Source: an uncultured Eubacteriales bacterium
GTDB taxonomy: Bacteria; Bacillota; Clostridia; Oscillospirales; Acutalibacteraceae
Length of the DNA stretch: 7,428 nucleotides
Assembly (NCBI GenBank): GCA_902462035.1
Contig: CABQAC010000105.1
Location: forward strand, 1 to 7,428
Direction of reading: 5' to 3'
Made by a program: the position numbers and the translations under genes. Shown here one piece after another: positions 1-6,224 of the stretch. A model generated the notes under the pieces. The model was not told where the DNA came from. It saw only the letters and a list, made by a program, of their open reading frames with translations, and did no database searches. Every line of letters starts with the position of its first letter. Positions within the stretch are counted from its first letter, which is position 1.

Positions 1-947
1 CCCGCCTGCAAAACGCCGTGTTGCCGGTGCGGCTTTACTACAATCAAAAAATCTTTCGCAGCAATCCCAGCTTCAGCGGCCACAGCGACGAGATGGAACA
101 AATGGGCGTGGAATTGATCGGCGCCAAGGGGGTACGGCCCGATGTGGAGATGATCGCCACGGCGGTCCGGGCTTTGTCCTGCTGCGTGGCGGATTTTCGG
201 ATTGAATTGGGCCACGCCGGCTTTTTTACCGACATTTCCGCCCGGCTGCCCGGCAGCGGGGAGCTGCGGGAGGATTTGAAGGTTTTTATCGAAAGCAAAA
301 ACTATGCGGCGCTGGACCATTTGCTCGATACGCTGGAAGACAGCGCGGCGGTGCGCCTGATGCGCAAGCTGCCGCGGTTGTTCGGCGGCGAGGAGGTGTT
401 CGGCGAAGCCGCTGCGCTCTGCGGGGAAGAAATTCCCACGGAATCTCTCGATTACCTGCATTTGCTGTATGGCGCCTTGACGCGCGCCGGTCTGGGCGAT
501 AAAGTCTTGGTTGACCTGGGGCTGGTCCATCGCAACGAATACTACACCGGCGTCATATTCCGCGGCTATACCGACGGTTCCAGCGACACCATCCTGTCCG
601 GCGGCCGGTATGACGGTTTGCTGGCTCATTACGGTGCGCCGATGCCGGCCGTCGGTTTTGCGGTGGAGGTGGACGCCGTAGCAAAACTGTCCATGCCGGA
701 ACGGCGTGCGGTTCCCATGGAAGTGGCGCAGGTATTGGTTCACGGCCGGGATGGGTTTGAGCTCGCGGCGGTTCAATACGCGGAAAAACTGCAGCGTCAG
801 GGGCTGGTATGTGAACTAAGCGTCTTTTCCACCGAGGACGAGGCCCGGGACTACGCGCTGCGGCGCGGTATCCGGCGGATGGACGTGGTGTACGAAAAAA
901 TCGAGATCAGCCAGCTGGAAGGCTCCGTGCCCTCGGCGGGTATTTGA
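1..947 (+). CDS. hisZ: ATP phosphoribosyltransferase regulatory subunit HisZ (5' truncated)
   Basis: HisZ is a catalytically inactive paralogue of histidyl-tRNA synthetase that forms a hetero-octamer with short-form HisG. It is needed for the first step of histidine synthesis and for feedback inhibition by histidine. The frame is open from the left edge (codons from base 3), so the true start is outside; about 314 residues are visible, while the family usually has roughly 380-420. The class II synthetase-like core is seen as RLYYNQKIFR and EMEQMGVELIG (motif 2 region, about 33-125), then NEYYTGVIFRGY (about 534-569) and LSGGRYDGLLAHYG with PAVGFAVEVD (motif 3 region, about 594-677). A short alpha/beta tail follows to the TGA at 945-947. 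The GTG at 18 is internal, not a start. A free-standing HisRS would have fuller catalytic motifs and a longer anticodon-binding domain, and hisG lies only 21 nt downstream, so HisZ is the better call. Confidence 0.93.
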   Translation, partial: RLQNAVLPVRLYYNQKIFRSNPSFSGHSDEMEQMGVELIGAKGVRPDVEMIATAVRALSCCVADFRIELGHAGFFTDISARLPGSGELREDLKVFIESKNYAALDHLLDTLEDSAAVRLMRKLPRLFGGEEVFGEAAALCGEEIPTESLDYLHLLYGALTRAGLGDKVLVDLGLVHRNEYYTGVIFRGYTDGSSDTILSGGRYDGLLAHYGAPMPAVGFAVEVDAVAKLSMPERRAVPMEVAQVLVHGRDGFELAAVQYAEKLQRQGLVCELSVFSTEDEARDYALRRGIRRMDVVYEKIEISQLEGSVPSAGI

Positions 948-968
948 CGAAGAAGAGGAGGGAAATGT

Positions 969-1649
969 ATGCGGCCATTGCGGATTGCGCTGACAAAAGG
1001 ACGGCTGGAAAAGGACACGGTCGGCCTGTTTGAAAAGATGGGAATGGATTGTTCCGCGGTTAGGGACAAGGGCAGAAAGCTGATTTTGCCGGTCAAGGAT
1101 CCGGCGGGCGACGGATACGAGGTGGTTTTGGCCAAGGCGGCGGATGTGATCACTTATGTGGAGCACGGCGTTTGCGACTTGGGCGTAGTGGGCAAGGATA
1201 CGATCCTGGAATCGGGCGGCAGTTTTTACGAGGTCTTGGATTTGGGGTTTGGCCGGTGCCGGTTTGCGCTGGCAGGGCCGGTGGGAAAGGATTTTTTCGG
1301 CGGCTATTCCTCCAAAGTGGTAGCGACCAAATACCCAGGCGTCGCCCGGACTTATTTTGAGGGTAAGGGAATGGACGTCAAGATCATCAAGATCGAGGGA
1401 TCGGTGGAACTGGCGCCCTTGTTGGGCCTTTCCGACGGTATTGTGGATATTGTAGAAACCGGATCGACCCTTCGCGAAAACGGTTTGGAGGTCAAGGATG
1501 AAATCGTCCCCATTTCTGCGCGGCTGATTGTCAACACGGCTTGCCTCAAACTCCATAAGCATGAGGTGGAGGCCCTGGTCTCCCGGATGGAGCGGGCTTT
1601 TCAGGCAGAACAAACGGATAAGGACGGGACCTCCGGCCTTTCTTGCTGA
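969..1649 (+). CDS. hisG: ATP phosphoribosyltransferase catalytic subunit HisG, short form
   Basis: This enzyme condenses ATP and PRPP to N1-(5-phosphoribosyl)-ATP, the committed step of histidine synthesis, in the cytoplasm. The 226-residue protein begins MRPLRIALTKGRLEKD, the usual HisG N-terminus. It carries the family signature at residues 143-172, EGSVELAPLLGLSDGIVDIV followed by ETGSTLRENG, which includes the PRPP-binding loop. After residue 190 there is only a short helical tail and no C-terminal histidine-binding ACT-like domain, so this is the short form that depends on HisZ, encoded just upstream. The ATG at 969 follows an AGAGGAGGG-type ribosome binding site at about 954-962. The last ten or so residues (from about 215, QTDKDGTSGLSC) look unconserved. 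Feedback control by histidine is expected through HisZ; this is family knowledge, not visible here. Confidence 0.96.
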   Translation: MRPLRIALTKGRLEKDTVGLFEKMGMDCSAVRDKGRKLILPVKDPAGDGYEVVLAKAADVITYVEHGVCDLGVVGKDTILESGGSFYEVLDLGFGRCRFALAGPVGKDFFGGYSSKVVATKYPGVARTYFEGKGMDVKIIKIEGSVELAPLLGLSDGIVDIVETGSTLRENGLEVKDEIVPISARLIVNTACLKLHKHEVEALVSRMERAFQAEQTDKDGTSGLSC

Positions 1650-1705
1650 AAAAACAGAATTTGAATATACCAAACCAGATGAACGTTTCCGTTCGCGGAG
1701 AAAGG
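1650..1705 (+). promoter_or_regulatory. AT-rich hisG-hisD spacer with small hairpin and weak promoter-like elements
   Basis: This 56-nt gap is the longest in the operon. Bases 1650-1680 are 23/31 A or T, unlike the GC-richer genes on both sides. A weak sigma-A-like pair, TTGCTG (1643-1648) and TATACC (1666-1671), is spaced by exactly 17 nt, but the -35 box matches only at TTG. GAACG (1681-1685) and CGTTC (1690-1694) form a 5-bp hairpin with a 4-nt loop, extendable by a T-G pair, immediately before the GGAG/AAGG ribosome binding region (1697-1705). A minor internal promoter or a translation-modulating hairpin is possible; both are inference, and chance is not excluded. Confidence 0.22.
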
Positions 1706-3013
1706 ATGGTTAAAACCATGATTGCAATGGTAAAAGCGGACGGGATTGCCGAGCGCGAACTGCTTGCCCGTTTGAAAAGCCGCAGCGGCGAGGTGGACAG
1801 CCGGGTCACCGCGGCCGTGACCGAAATTATTGGTCAAGTCCGAAAAAACGGCGACCAGGCCGTGCGGGCATACACCGAAAAGTTTGACGGTAAGGCTCCC
1901 GACCGGCTGGAGGTATCCCAGCCCGAACTGCGAAATGCCGCCAGTCAATGCGACCCAGCCTTTATCGCGGCACTGAACCGGGCCGCCCAAAATATACGGG
2001 ATTTCCACCAGCGGCAAAAGCAGCAAAGCTGGATGGAACCCAAACAAAACGGCGTGACCCTAGGCCAGCGGATCCGGGGGCTGAACCGGGTCGGCCTTTA
2101 TGTGCCCGGCGGAACGGCGGCATATCCGTCGTCGGTCTTGATGAATGCCATTCCGGCAAAAATCGCGGGGGTAAAAGAATTGATTATGGTCACCCCGCCT
2201 GGCAAAGATGGAAAGCCTAACCCGGACATCTTGGCCGCGGCCGCGATTGCAGGCGTTGACAAGGTCTTTTTGGTTGGCGGCGCCCAAGCGGTGGCGGCGC
2301 TGGCATACGGAACTGGTTCTATTCCTAAGGTGGATAAAATCGTGGGCCCGGGCAATATCTATGTGGCAACCGCAAAGCGGCTGCTCTACGGTGTGGTGGA
2401 TATCGATATGATTGCCGGTCCCAGCGAGATTTTGGCCATCGCGGACCAAACGGCGGAACCGGAATATTTAGCGGCTGATTTGATGTCTCAAGCCGAACAC
2501 GACATGCTGGCTTCCGCTATTTTGCTGACGACTTCTCAAACCGTCGCAAATGGTGTGGCCGCTGCGATCCAAAAGCAAATCACGGCTTTGTCCCGGCGGG
2601 AGATTATTGAAAAATCCCTATCGGATTTTGGCGCTATTGTGGTCTGCAAAGATTTGGACCAGGCCATAGCGCTTGCCAACGAACTGGCGCCGGAGCACTT
2701 GGAACTCATGGTGGAAAACCCTATGGAATACGTGGGGCGGATCGACAACGCGGGTTCGGTCTTTTTGGGCGCTTACGCGCCGGAACCTTTGGGGGATTAT
2801 TACGCGGGGCCTAACCATGTATTGCCTACCAGCGGTACCGCCCGGTTCTTTTCGCCCCTTTCGGTAGACAGCTTTCTTAAAAAGTCCAGTTTTATCTATT
2901 ACACCCAAGATGCGCTTGCCGAGGGATGCCAGGATATTGTTACCCTGGCGGAGGCCGAAGGTCTGACCGCCCACGCCAATTCTATTCGTGTCCGGTTTCC
3001 GGACAGGAAATGA
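1706..3013 (+). CDS. hisD: Histidinol dehydrogenase HisD
   Basis: HisD is a zinc-dependent, NAD-linked enzyme that oxidises L-histidinol through histidinal to L-histidine, the last two steps of the pathway. With the ATG at 1706 it has 435 residues, typical of the family. Family blocks occur in order: VPGGTAAYPSSVLMNAIPAK, VGPGNIYVATAKR, IAGPSEILAIAD with LMSQAEHD, LAPEHLEL, GSVFLGAYAPEPLGDYYAGP, and AHANSIRVR near the end. The zinc ligands known from the E. coli enzyme correspond to Q262, H265, D364 and H423 here, and the catalytic Glu-His pair to E330-H331. The frame is open back to a TTG at 1643, but GGAG at 1697-1700 lies 5 nt before the ATG at 1706, which favours this start. The ATG at 1718 (431 residues, MIAMVKADG) is a real alternative because it fits the usual family N-terminus slightly better. 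The TGA overlaps the hisB ribosome binding site. Confidence 0.96.
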   Translation: MVKTMIAMVKADGIAERELLARLKSRSGEVDSRVTAAVTEIIGQVRKNGDQAVRAYTEKFDGKAPDRLEVSQPELRNAASQCDPAFIAALNRAAQNIRDFHQRQKQQSWMEPKQNGVTLGQRIRGLNRVGLYVPGGTAAYPSSVLMNAIPAKIAGVKELIMVTPPGKDGKPNPDILAAAAIAGVDKVFLVGGAQAVAALAYGTGSIPKVDKIVGPGNIYVATAKRLLYGVVDIDMIAGPSEILAIADQTAEPEYLAADLMSQAEHDMLASAILLTTSQTVANGVAAAIQKQITALSRREIIEKSLSDFGAIVVCKDLDQAIALANELAPEHLELMVENPMEYVGRIDNAGSVFLGAYAPEPLGDYYAGPNHVLPTSGTARFFSPLSVDSFLKKSSFIYYTQDALAEGCQDIVTLAEAEGLTAHANSIRVRFPDRK

Positions 3014-3017
3014 GGAG
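3011..3017 (+). promoter_or_regulatory. hisB Shine-Dalgarno overlapping the hisD stop codon
   Basis: TGAGGAG contains the hisD TGA (3011-3013) and a GAGGAG-type ribosome binding site, 7 nt before the ATG at 3025. It fixes the hisB start at 3025 rather than an upstream codon in the same open frame, and it implies that ribosomes ending hisD load directly onto hisB. Confidence 0.75.
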
Positions 3018-3024
3018 AACGCCA

Positions 3025-3600
3025 ATGAGAATTGCACAGGAACAGCGGAAAACCAAGGAGACTGAGATTGCGCTGGAGCTTTGCCTGGATGGAGGACCGG
3101 TACAGGTTTCTACCGGAATCGGTTTTTTCGACCACATGCTGACCGCCATGGCGGTGCATGGTGGGTTTGGACTTAAGTTGAAAACCGTGGGCGATTTGGA
3201 TGTGGACTGCCACCATACGGTGGAGGATACCGGTATTGTGCTGGGCAGGGCGTTTGCCCGAGCGATTGGGGACAAGGCCGGTATTGCACGGTTTGGGAGC
3301 TTTTATGTGCCCATGGATGAATCCCTGGGATTTGCCGCGCTGGATTTCAGCGGGCGGGGCCATTTGGTGTTTGACGCCGTTTTCCAGCAGGAGCGGGTCG
3401 GCGCGTTCGATACCTGCATGACAGGGGAGTTTTTCCGCGCTTTCGCTGTTAACGCGGGGCTTACCCTGCATTTAAGGCTGCTTTACGGCACCAATGCGCA
3501 CCACGGTATCGAGGCGCTGTTTAAAGCGGCGGGGCATGCGCTAAAACAAGCGGTGCGGATCGAAGGCGGCGCGGTTCTCTCTACCAAAGGCACCTTGTAA
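3025..3600 (+). CDS. hisB: Imidazoleglycerol-phosphate dehydratase HisB (monofunctional)
   Basis: This enzyme dehydrates imidazole glycerol phosphate to imidazole acetol phosphate. The 191-residue length matches monofunctional bacterial IGPD; there is no N-terminal phosphatase domain of the enterobacterial bifunctional HisB, so a separate histidinol-phosphate phosphatase must exist elsewhere. Diagnostic motifs are GIGFFDHMLTAMAVHGGF (31-48), the manganese-binding CHHTVED (62-68), VPMDESLGFAALDFSGR (95-111), GEFFRAFA (134-141), GTNAHHGIEALFKAAGHAL (155-173) and the terminal STKGTL. The paired histidine motifs (H63-H64 and H159-H160) together with H37 and nearby acidic residues are those that build the dinuclear Mn site in this family. 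Its substrate is made by HisH-HisF, and neither is encoded in this window. Confidence 0.97.
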   Translation: MRIAQEQRKTKETEIALELCLDGGPVQVSTGIGFFDHMLTAMAVHGGFGLKLKTVGDLDVDCHHTVEDTGIVLGRAFARAIGDKAGIARFGSFYVPMDESLGFAALDFSGRGHLVFDAVFQQERVGAFDTCMTGEFFRAFAVNAGLTLHLRLLYGTNAHHGIEALFKAAGHALKQAVRIEGGAVLSTKGTL

Positions 3601-3617
3601 CGAAAGGATAGCGGTAT

Positions 3618-4346
3618 ATGATTTTATTTCCGGCAATCGATTTAAAGGACGGCGCCTGCGTGCGGCTGGTGCGGGGGGATTACGGTACCGCGCACCGCGT
3701 GGCGGAGGACCCGCTCCAGACGGCATGTTCCTTTGAACAGGCGGGCGCGACATGGATCCATATGGTGGATCTGGACGGCGCCAAAGAAGCCCGCCAGGTC
3801 AACCGCGACATTTTCCTCCAGGTGGCGGCGCAAACGCATTTACAGGTGGAAGTAGGCGGCGGTATTCGCAATATGGAGGCCGTGGAGGATTATTTGGAGC
3901 ATGGGGTGGCTAGGGTGATCTTGGGCTCTGCCGCTTTGAAGGACCCCGAATTTGTCCGGCGTGCCGTTGCGCGTTACGGGGATAGAATTGCGGTGGGAAT
4001 CGACGCCCGCGGCGGTTTTGTAGCGGTAGAGGGCTGGCTGGATGCTTCCCAGGTCTCATACCTCGAACTTGCGGAGCAGATGGAACAAATAGGGGTCAAA
4101 ACCATTATTTTTACCGATATTTCCAAAGACGGCACCCTGGCCGGGCCGAATTTGGAGCAGTTAAAGGCGCTGCAGATGAAAGTCGGCTGCCAAATTGTCG
4201 CCAGCGGCGGCGTAGGCAGTATGGCGGATGTGGAAGCGCTTGCCGCGCTCCGGCTGTACGGCGCAATCTGCGGGAAGGCGCTGTACCAGGGAACAGTGGA
4301 CTTGGCCGAAGCGGTGCGGCGTTTTCAGCGACAAACGGAAGGATAA
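3618..4346 (+). CDS. hisA: ProFAR isomerase HisA
   Basis: HisA is a (beta-alpha)8 barrel that isomerises the aminoaldose ProFAR to the aminoketose PRFAR by an Amadori rearrangement. The protein has 242 residues, normal for the family. It opens with MILFPAIDLKDGACVRLVRG, where D8 is the expected catalytic base. D129 in VGIDARGG is the expected catalytic acid, and T166 in FTDISKDGT is the usual supporting threonine. Phosphate-binding glycines lie in VEVGGGIRN (77-85) and ASGGVGS in the second half of the barrel. HisF shares this fold, but the AIDLKDG start and the VEGW motif (137-140) argue for HisA; HisF usually has Cys-x-Asp near the N-terminus. The ATG at 3618 follows AAAGG at 3603-3607. hisB ends 17 nt upstream and hisI starts 5 nt downstream, so neither hisH nor hisF is in its usual place. 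Confidence 0.96.
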   Translation: MILFPAIDLKDGACVRLVRGDYGTAHRVAEDPLQTACSFEQAGATWIHMVDLDGAKEARQVNRDIFLQVAAQTHLQVEVGGGIRNMEAVEDYLEHGVARVILGSAALKDPEFVRRAVARYGDRIAVGIDARGGFVAVEGWLDASQVSYLELAEQMEQIGVKTIIFTDISKDGTLAGPNLEQLKALQMKVGCQIVASGGVGSMADVEALAALRLYGAICGKALYQGTVDLAEAVRRFQRQTEG

Positions 4347-4351
4347 CAATC

Positions 4352-4669
4352 ATGATTGAATTAGACCGTTATTTTCAAAAAGGGGAACTGATCCCGGCCA
4401 TTATACAGGAAAAGAGCACCGGTCAGGTACTGATGCTTGCTTATATGAACCGGGAATCGATGCAAAAGACGCTGGAAACCGGCTATACCTGGTTTTACAG
4501 CCGGTCCCGTCAGGAATTGTGGAACAAGGGCGCGACTTCCGGCCATTTGCAAAAGGTGCTTTCCATCCACGGCGATTGTGACGACGACACGCTGCTGGTG
4601 GAGGTGGAACAGACGGGCAATGCCTGCCATACCGGTTCCCACAGCTGCTTTTTCCAAAAAATTGTGTGA
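4352..4669 (+). CDS. hisI: Phosphoribosyl-AMP cyclohydrolase HisI (stand-alone)
   Basis: This enzyme hydrolytically opens the adenine ring of phosphoribosyl-AMP, the third step of the pathway. It has 105 residues and covers only the cyclohydrolase domain; the pyrophosphohydrolase is the next, separate gene instead of a fused HisIE. Family blocks are LMLAYMNRESMQKTLETG (27-44), WFYSRSRQELWNKGATSG (47-64), the metal-binding HGDCDDDTLLVEVEQTG (73-89) and ACHTGSHSCFF (91-101). D75, D77 and D79 correspond to the Mg-binding aspartates, and C76, C92 and C99 to the zinc cysteines of the dimeric enzyme. The ribosome binding site GGAAGGA lies inside the last codons of hisA, 5 nt before the hisI start region, so the two are probably translationally linked. 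Confidence 0.97.
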   Translation: MIELDRYFQKGELIPAIIQEKSTGQVLMLAYMNRESMQKTLETGYTWFYSRSRQELWNKGATSGHLQKVLSIHGDCDDDTLLVEVEQTGNACHTGSHSCFFQKIV

Positions 4670-4682
4670 GGGGTTGTAAGAA

Positions 4683-5009
4683 ATGGAGGATACGCTTTAC
4701 CAATTGTACCGGACGGTAGTCTCCCGCAAGGAACAGCCCGCGGAAGGTTCCTATACTTGCTACCTGTTCGAAAAAGGCGTGGATAAAATTCTGAAAAAGG
4801 TGGGCGAGGAGTGTAGCGAAGTCATTATCGCCGCTAAAAATGGAGAAAATTCCGAGACGGTAATGGAAATCTCCGACCTGCTGTACCACCTGACTGTGCT
4901 GATGGTGCAGCAGGGTATTTCCGTGGAGGATGTTCAGGCGGAATTGCAAAAACGGGCCCAAAAGACGGGCAACCTAAAACAGTTCCACCAAACCGACAAA
5001 AATACCTGA
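4683..5009 (+). CDS. hisE: Phosphoribosyl-ATP pyrophosphohydrolase HisE (stand-alone)
   Basis: HisE removes pyrophosphate from phosphoribosyl-ATP to give phosphoribosyl-AMP, the substrate of HisI. It is an all-alpha NTP pyrophosphohydrolase related to MazG. The 108-residue protein shows LFEKGVDKILKKVGEECSEV (28-47), with the E42-E43-x-x-E46 metal motif, and MEISDLLYHLTVLM (61-74), with E62 and D65 as the second acidic pair. These are the four-helix bundle Mg-binding residues of the family. The start follows GAGGGG at about 4668-4673 with a spacing of about 9 nt, overlapping the hisI stop codon; hisI ends 13 nt upstream. The tail after about residue 93 is polar and probably disordered. Confidence 0.95.
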   Translation: MEDTLYQLYRTVVSRKEQPAEGSYTCYLFEKGVDKILKKVGEECSEVIIAAKNGENSETVMEISDLLYHLTVLMVQQGISVEDVQAELQKRAQKTGNLKQFHQTDKNT

Positions 5010-5027
5010 CGGATTATAACCACAGAT

Positions 5028-5034
5028 AAGGAGG
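5028..5034 (+). promoter_or_regulatory. Strong Shine-Dalgarno of the isomerase gene
   Basis: AAGGAGG, an essentially perfect anti-16S complement, sits 8 nt before the ATG at 5043. It is the strongest ribosome binding site on the + strand of the window and supports both the start and the reality of the downstream gene. No terminator or convincing promoter lies between hisE and this gene. Confidence 0.7.
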
Positions 5035-5042
5035 AAAACGCC

Positions 5043-5885
5043 ATGCGTTTGGGAGGACCGGTGTTTCGTTGGGATGACGACCCCGCGTTGTTTGCCCTGC
5101 GCCACCAGGAAAAAGGATACCGTGCGGCTACCTGCCCCAAATTTTTAAAAGCGGGGGATACCGCGCTTAACCAGCAGTTTGTGTGGGAAGCGGCAAAGCG
5201 CGATGTCATTTTCGCCGAGGTGGGGGCGTGGAGCAATCCGCTGTCGCCGGATATGGCGGAGGCGGAAAAAAATATTGCTTACATGACCGAGCGGCTGGCC
5301 TTAGCGGAGGAAATCGGCGCGAAAACTTGCGTCAATGTGGTGGGAAGCGGCACGACCGACAGTTGGTACGGCCCCCACGCTTCGAACTATACCAAGGATT
5401 TTTTCGACCACGCGGTGGATGTGGTACGCCGGATTATTGACGCGGTCAACCCCAAGCGGACCACGCTTTCTTTCGAAATCATGCCCTACACTTTTTTGGA
5501 CGGGCCAGAGGACTACCTGCGTTTTTTGGACGCGGTGGACCGTAAAGCGGCGGGCGTCCATTTCGACCCCTGCAACTGCGTCAATTCCCCCAGGCGTTAC
5601 TACCAGATCGGCGCCTTTTTGGAACAATGCTTTTATTTGATGGGGAACAAAATTGTGTCAATCCATCTAAAGGATATCAAATTGCTGACCAACCGGATTA
5701 CCGTGGTGTTTGAAGAAGTTCCCATTGGCCAGGGCGGGATGGATTATATTACGCTGTTGCGGCGGATTGGCCGGCTGGACCCGGACACCCCGGCGATTCT
5801 GGAGCATTTGAACAGCGAGGAAGAATACGACGGCGCCGCTGCCGCGCTCCGCGGTTACGCCAAGAACGCGGGTATTGTGATTTAA
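5043..5885 (+). CDS. Sugar phosphate isomerase/epimerase-like TIM-barrel protein
   Basis: This 280-residue cytoplasmic protein belongs to the xylose isomerase-like / AP endonuclease 2 superfamily (Pfam AP_endonuc_2 type). Such enzymes are divalent-metal TIM barrels that epimerise or isomerise sugars and related polyols. All four metal ligands expected by comparison with ketose 3-epimerases are visible: E145 (SFEIMPY), D175 (VHFDPCN), H208 (SIHLKD) and E254 (AILEHL). H173 and the PIGQGGMDY segment (227-235) are also typical of the family. The ATG at 5043 has a perfect Shine-Dalgarno sequence. The gene starts 33 nt after hisE, on the same strand, and is followed by a strong terminator, so it is probably the last gene of the his transcript. 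No sugar transporter or kinase is nearby to suggest a substrate. The real substrate is unknown, and a link to histidine synthesis is only contextual. Confidence 0.85.
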   Translation: MRLGGPVFRWDDDPALFALRHQEKGYRAATCPKFLKAGDTALNQQFVWEAAKRDVIFAEVGAWSNPLSPDMAEAEKNIAYMTERLALAEEIGAKTCVNVVGSGTTDSWYGPHASNYTKDFFDHAVDVVRRIIDAVNPKRTTLSFEIMPYTFLDGPEDYLRFLDAVDRKAAGVHFDPCNCVNSPRRYYQIGAFLEQCFYLMGNKIVSIHLKDIKLLTNRITVVFEEVPIGQGGMDYITLLRRIGRLDPDTPAILEHLNSEEEYDGAAAALRGYAKNAGIVI

Positions 5886-5906
5886 ACATCACAATAATTT
5901 GGGATG

Positions 5907-5944
5907 AAAAAAAGGGGAGAGGGCTTTGACCTCTCCCCTTTTTT
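5907..5944. terminator. Bidirectional intrinsic terminator between convergent units
   Basis: GGGGAGAGG (5914-5922) and CCTCTCCCC (5930-5938) form a perfect 9-bp GC-rich stem with a 7-nt loop. Seven A residues (5907-5913) precede it and six T residues (5939-5944) follow it. On the + strand it ends the his/isomerase transcript 21 nt after the stop codon. On the - strand the A tract reads as a U tract, so it can also end the phage-like unit whose last stop codon is at 5973-5975. The A and T tracts could pair and lengthen the stem to about 15 bp. Confidence 0.92.
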
Positions 5945-5972
5945 GTTTGTGAGAAACGCCTGGGCATGCTGT

Positions 5973-6224
5973 TTATCCCTGCGCTTCCAGCTCGTTAATC
6001 CGGTCACGGGCCTCCTGCCTCAACTGCAGAATTTCTAAGTATTCCGGCTTAAACGGTTCCTGAAGCGCAGCGGCGTCCGCAATTTTGTTCGAGATATAGT
6101 CTGACTGAATCAAAAAAGTATGATAATAAAAGATCTCTACTTCTGTACTGTCGCCAAAATCCGTTTTATACTCCGCCAGCGTATTCATATGGAATTTCTG
6201 GAGCAGATGTTCGGGTATCAGCAT
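5973..6224 (-). CDS. Hypothetical 83-residue protein downstream of phage tail fibre
   Basis: I do not recognise this family. The 83-residue protein begins MLIPEHLLQKFHMNTLAEYK and ends in a charged, heptad-like helix (EILQLRQEARDRINELEAQ, about 64-82) that could form a short coiled coil. There is no signal peptide or membrane helix, which argues against a holin. The start at 6224 is preferred over an in-frame ATG at 6251 because a strong GGGAGGTGG sequence lies 8 nt upstream and the ATG overlaps the previous stop codon as TAATG, which suggests translational coupling. By position it could be a small tail accessory protein, such as a fibre chaperone or a tail-associated small protein of the kind often seen between tail fibre and lysis genes. 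That role is inference only. The gene ends about 30 nt before the shared terminator. Confidence 0.72.
   Translation of the reverse strand: MLIPEHLLQKFHMNTLAEYKTDFGDSTEVEIFYYHTFLIQSDYISNKIADAAALQEPFKPEYLEILQLRQEARDRINELEAQG

Noticed and set aside
18..20. GTG as the start of hisZ
   Set aside because: The frame is open to the window edge and the conserved motif 2 region begins almost at once, so the N-terminal part is simply outside the window.
816..1673. Long antisense open frame (285 codons) opposite hisG
   Set aside because: It lies entirely over hisZ/hisG, which carry clear family motifs; its translation is rich in Arg, Pro, His and Ser with no recognisable domain, and it has no supporting context. 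It is a codon-bias shadow.
2926..3024. Upstream extension of hisB inside hisD
   Set aside because: The extension overlaps conserved hisD codons, and the homology of HisB plus the ribosome binding site at 3011-3017 fix the start at 3025.
5886..5972. Phage attachment site or tRNA at the host-phage junction
   Set aside because: The segment holds the terminator and a short unremarkable spacer; there is no tRNA-like fold, and no direct repeat partner can be identified within the window.
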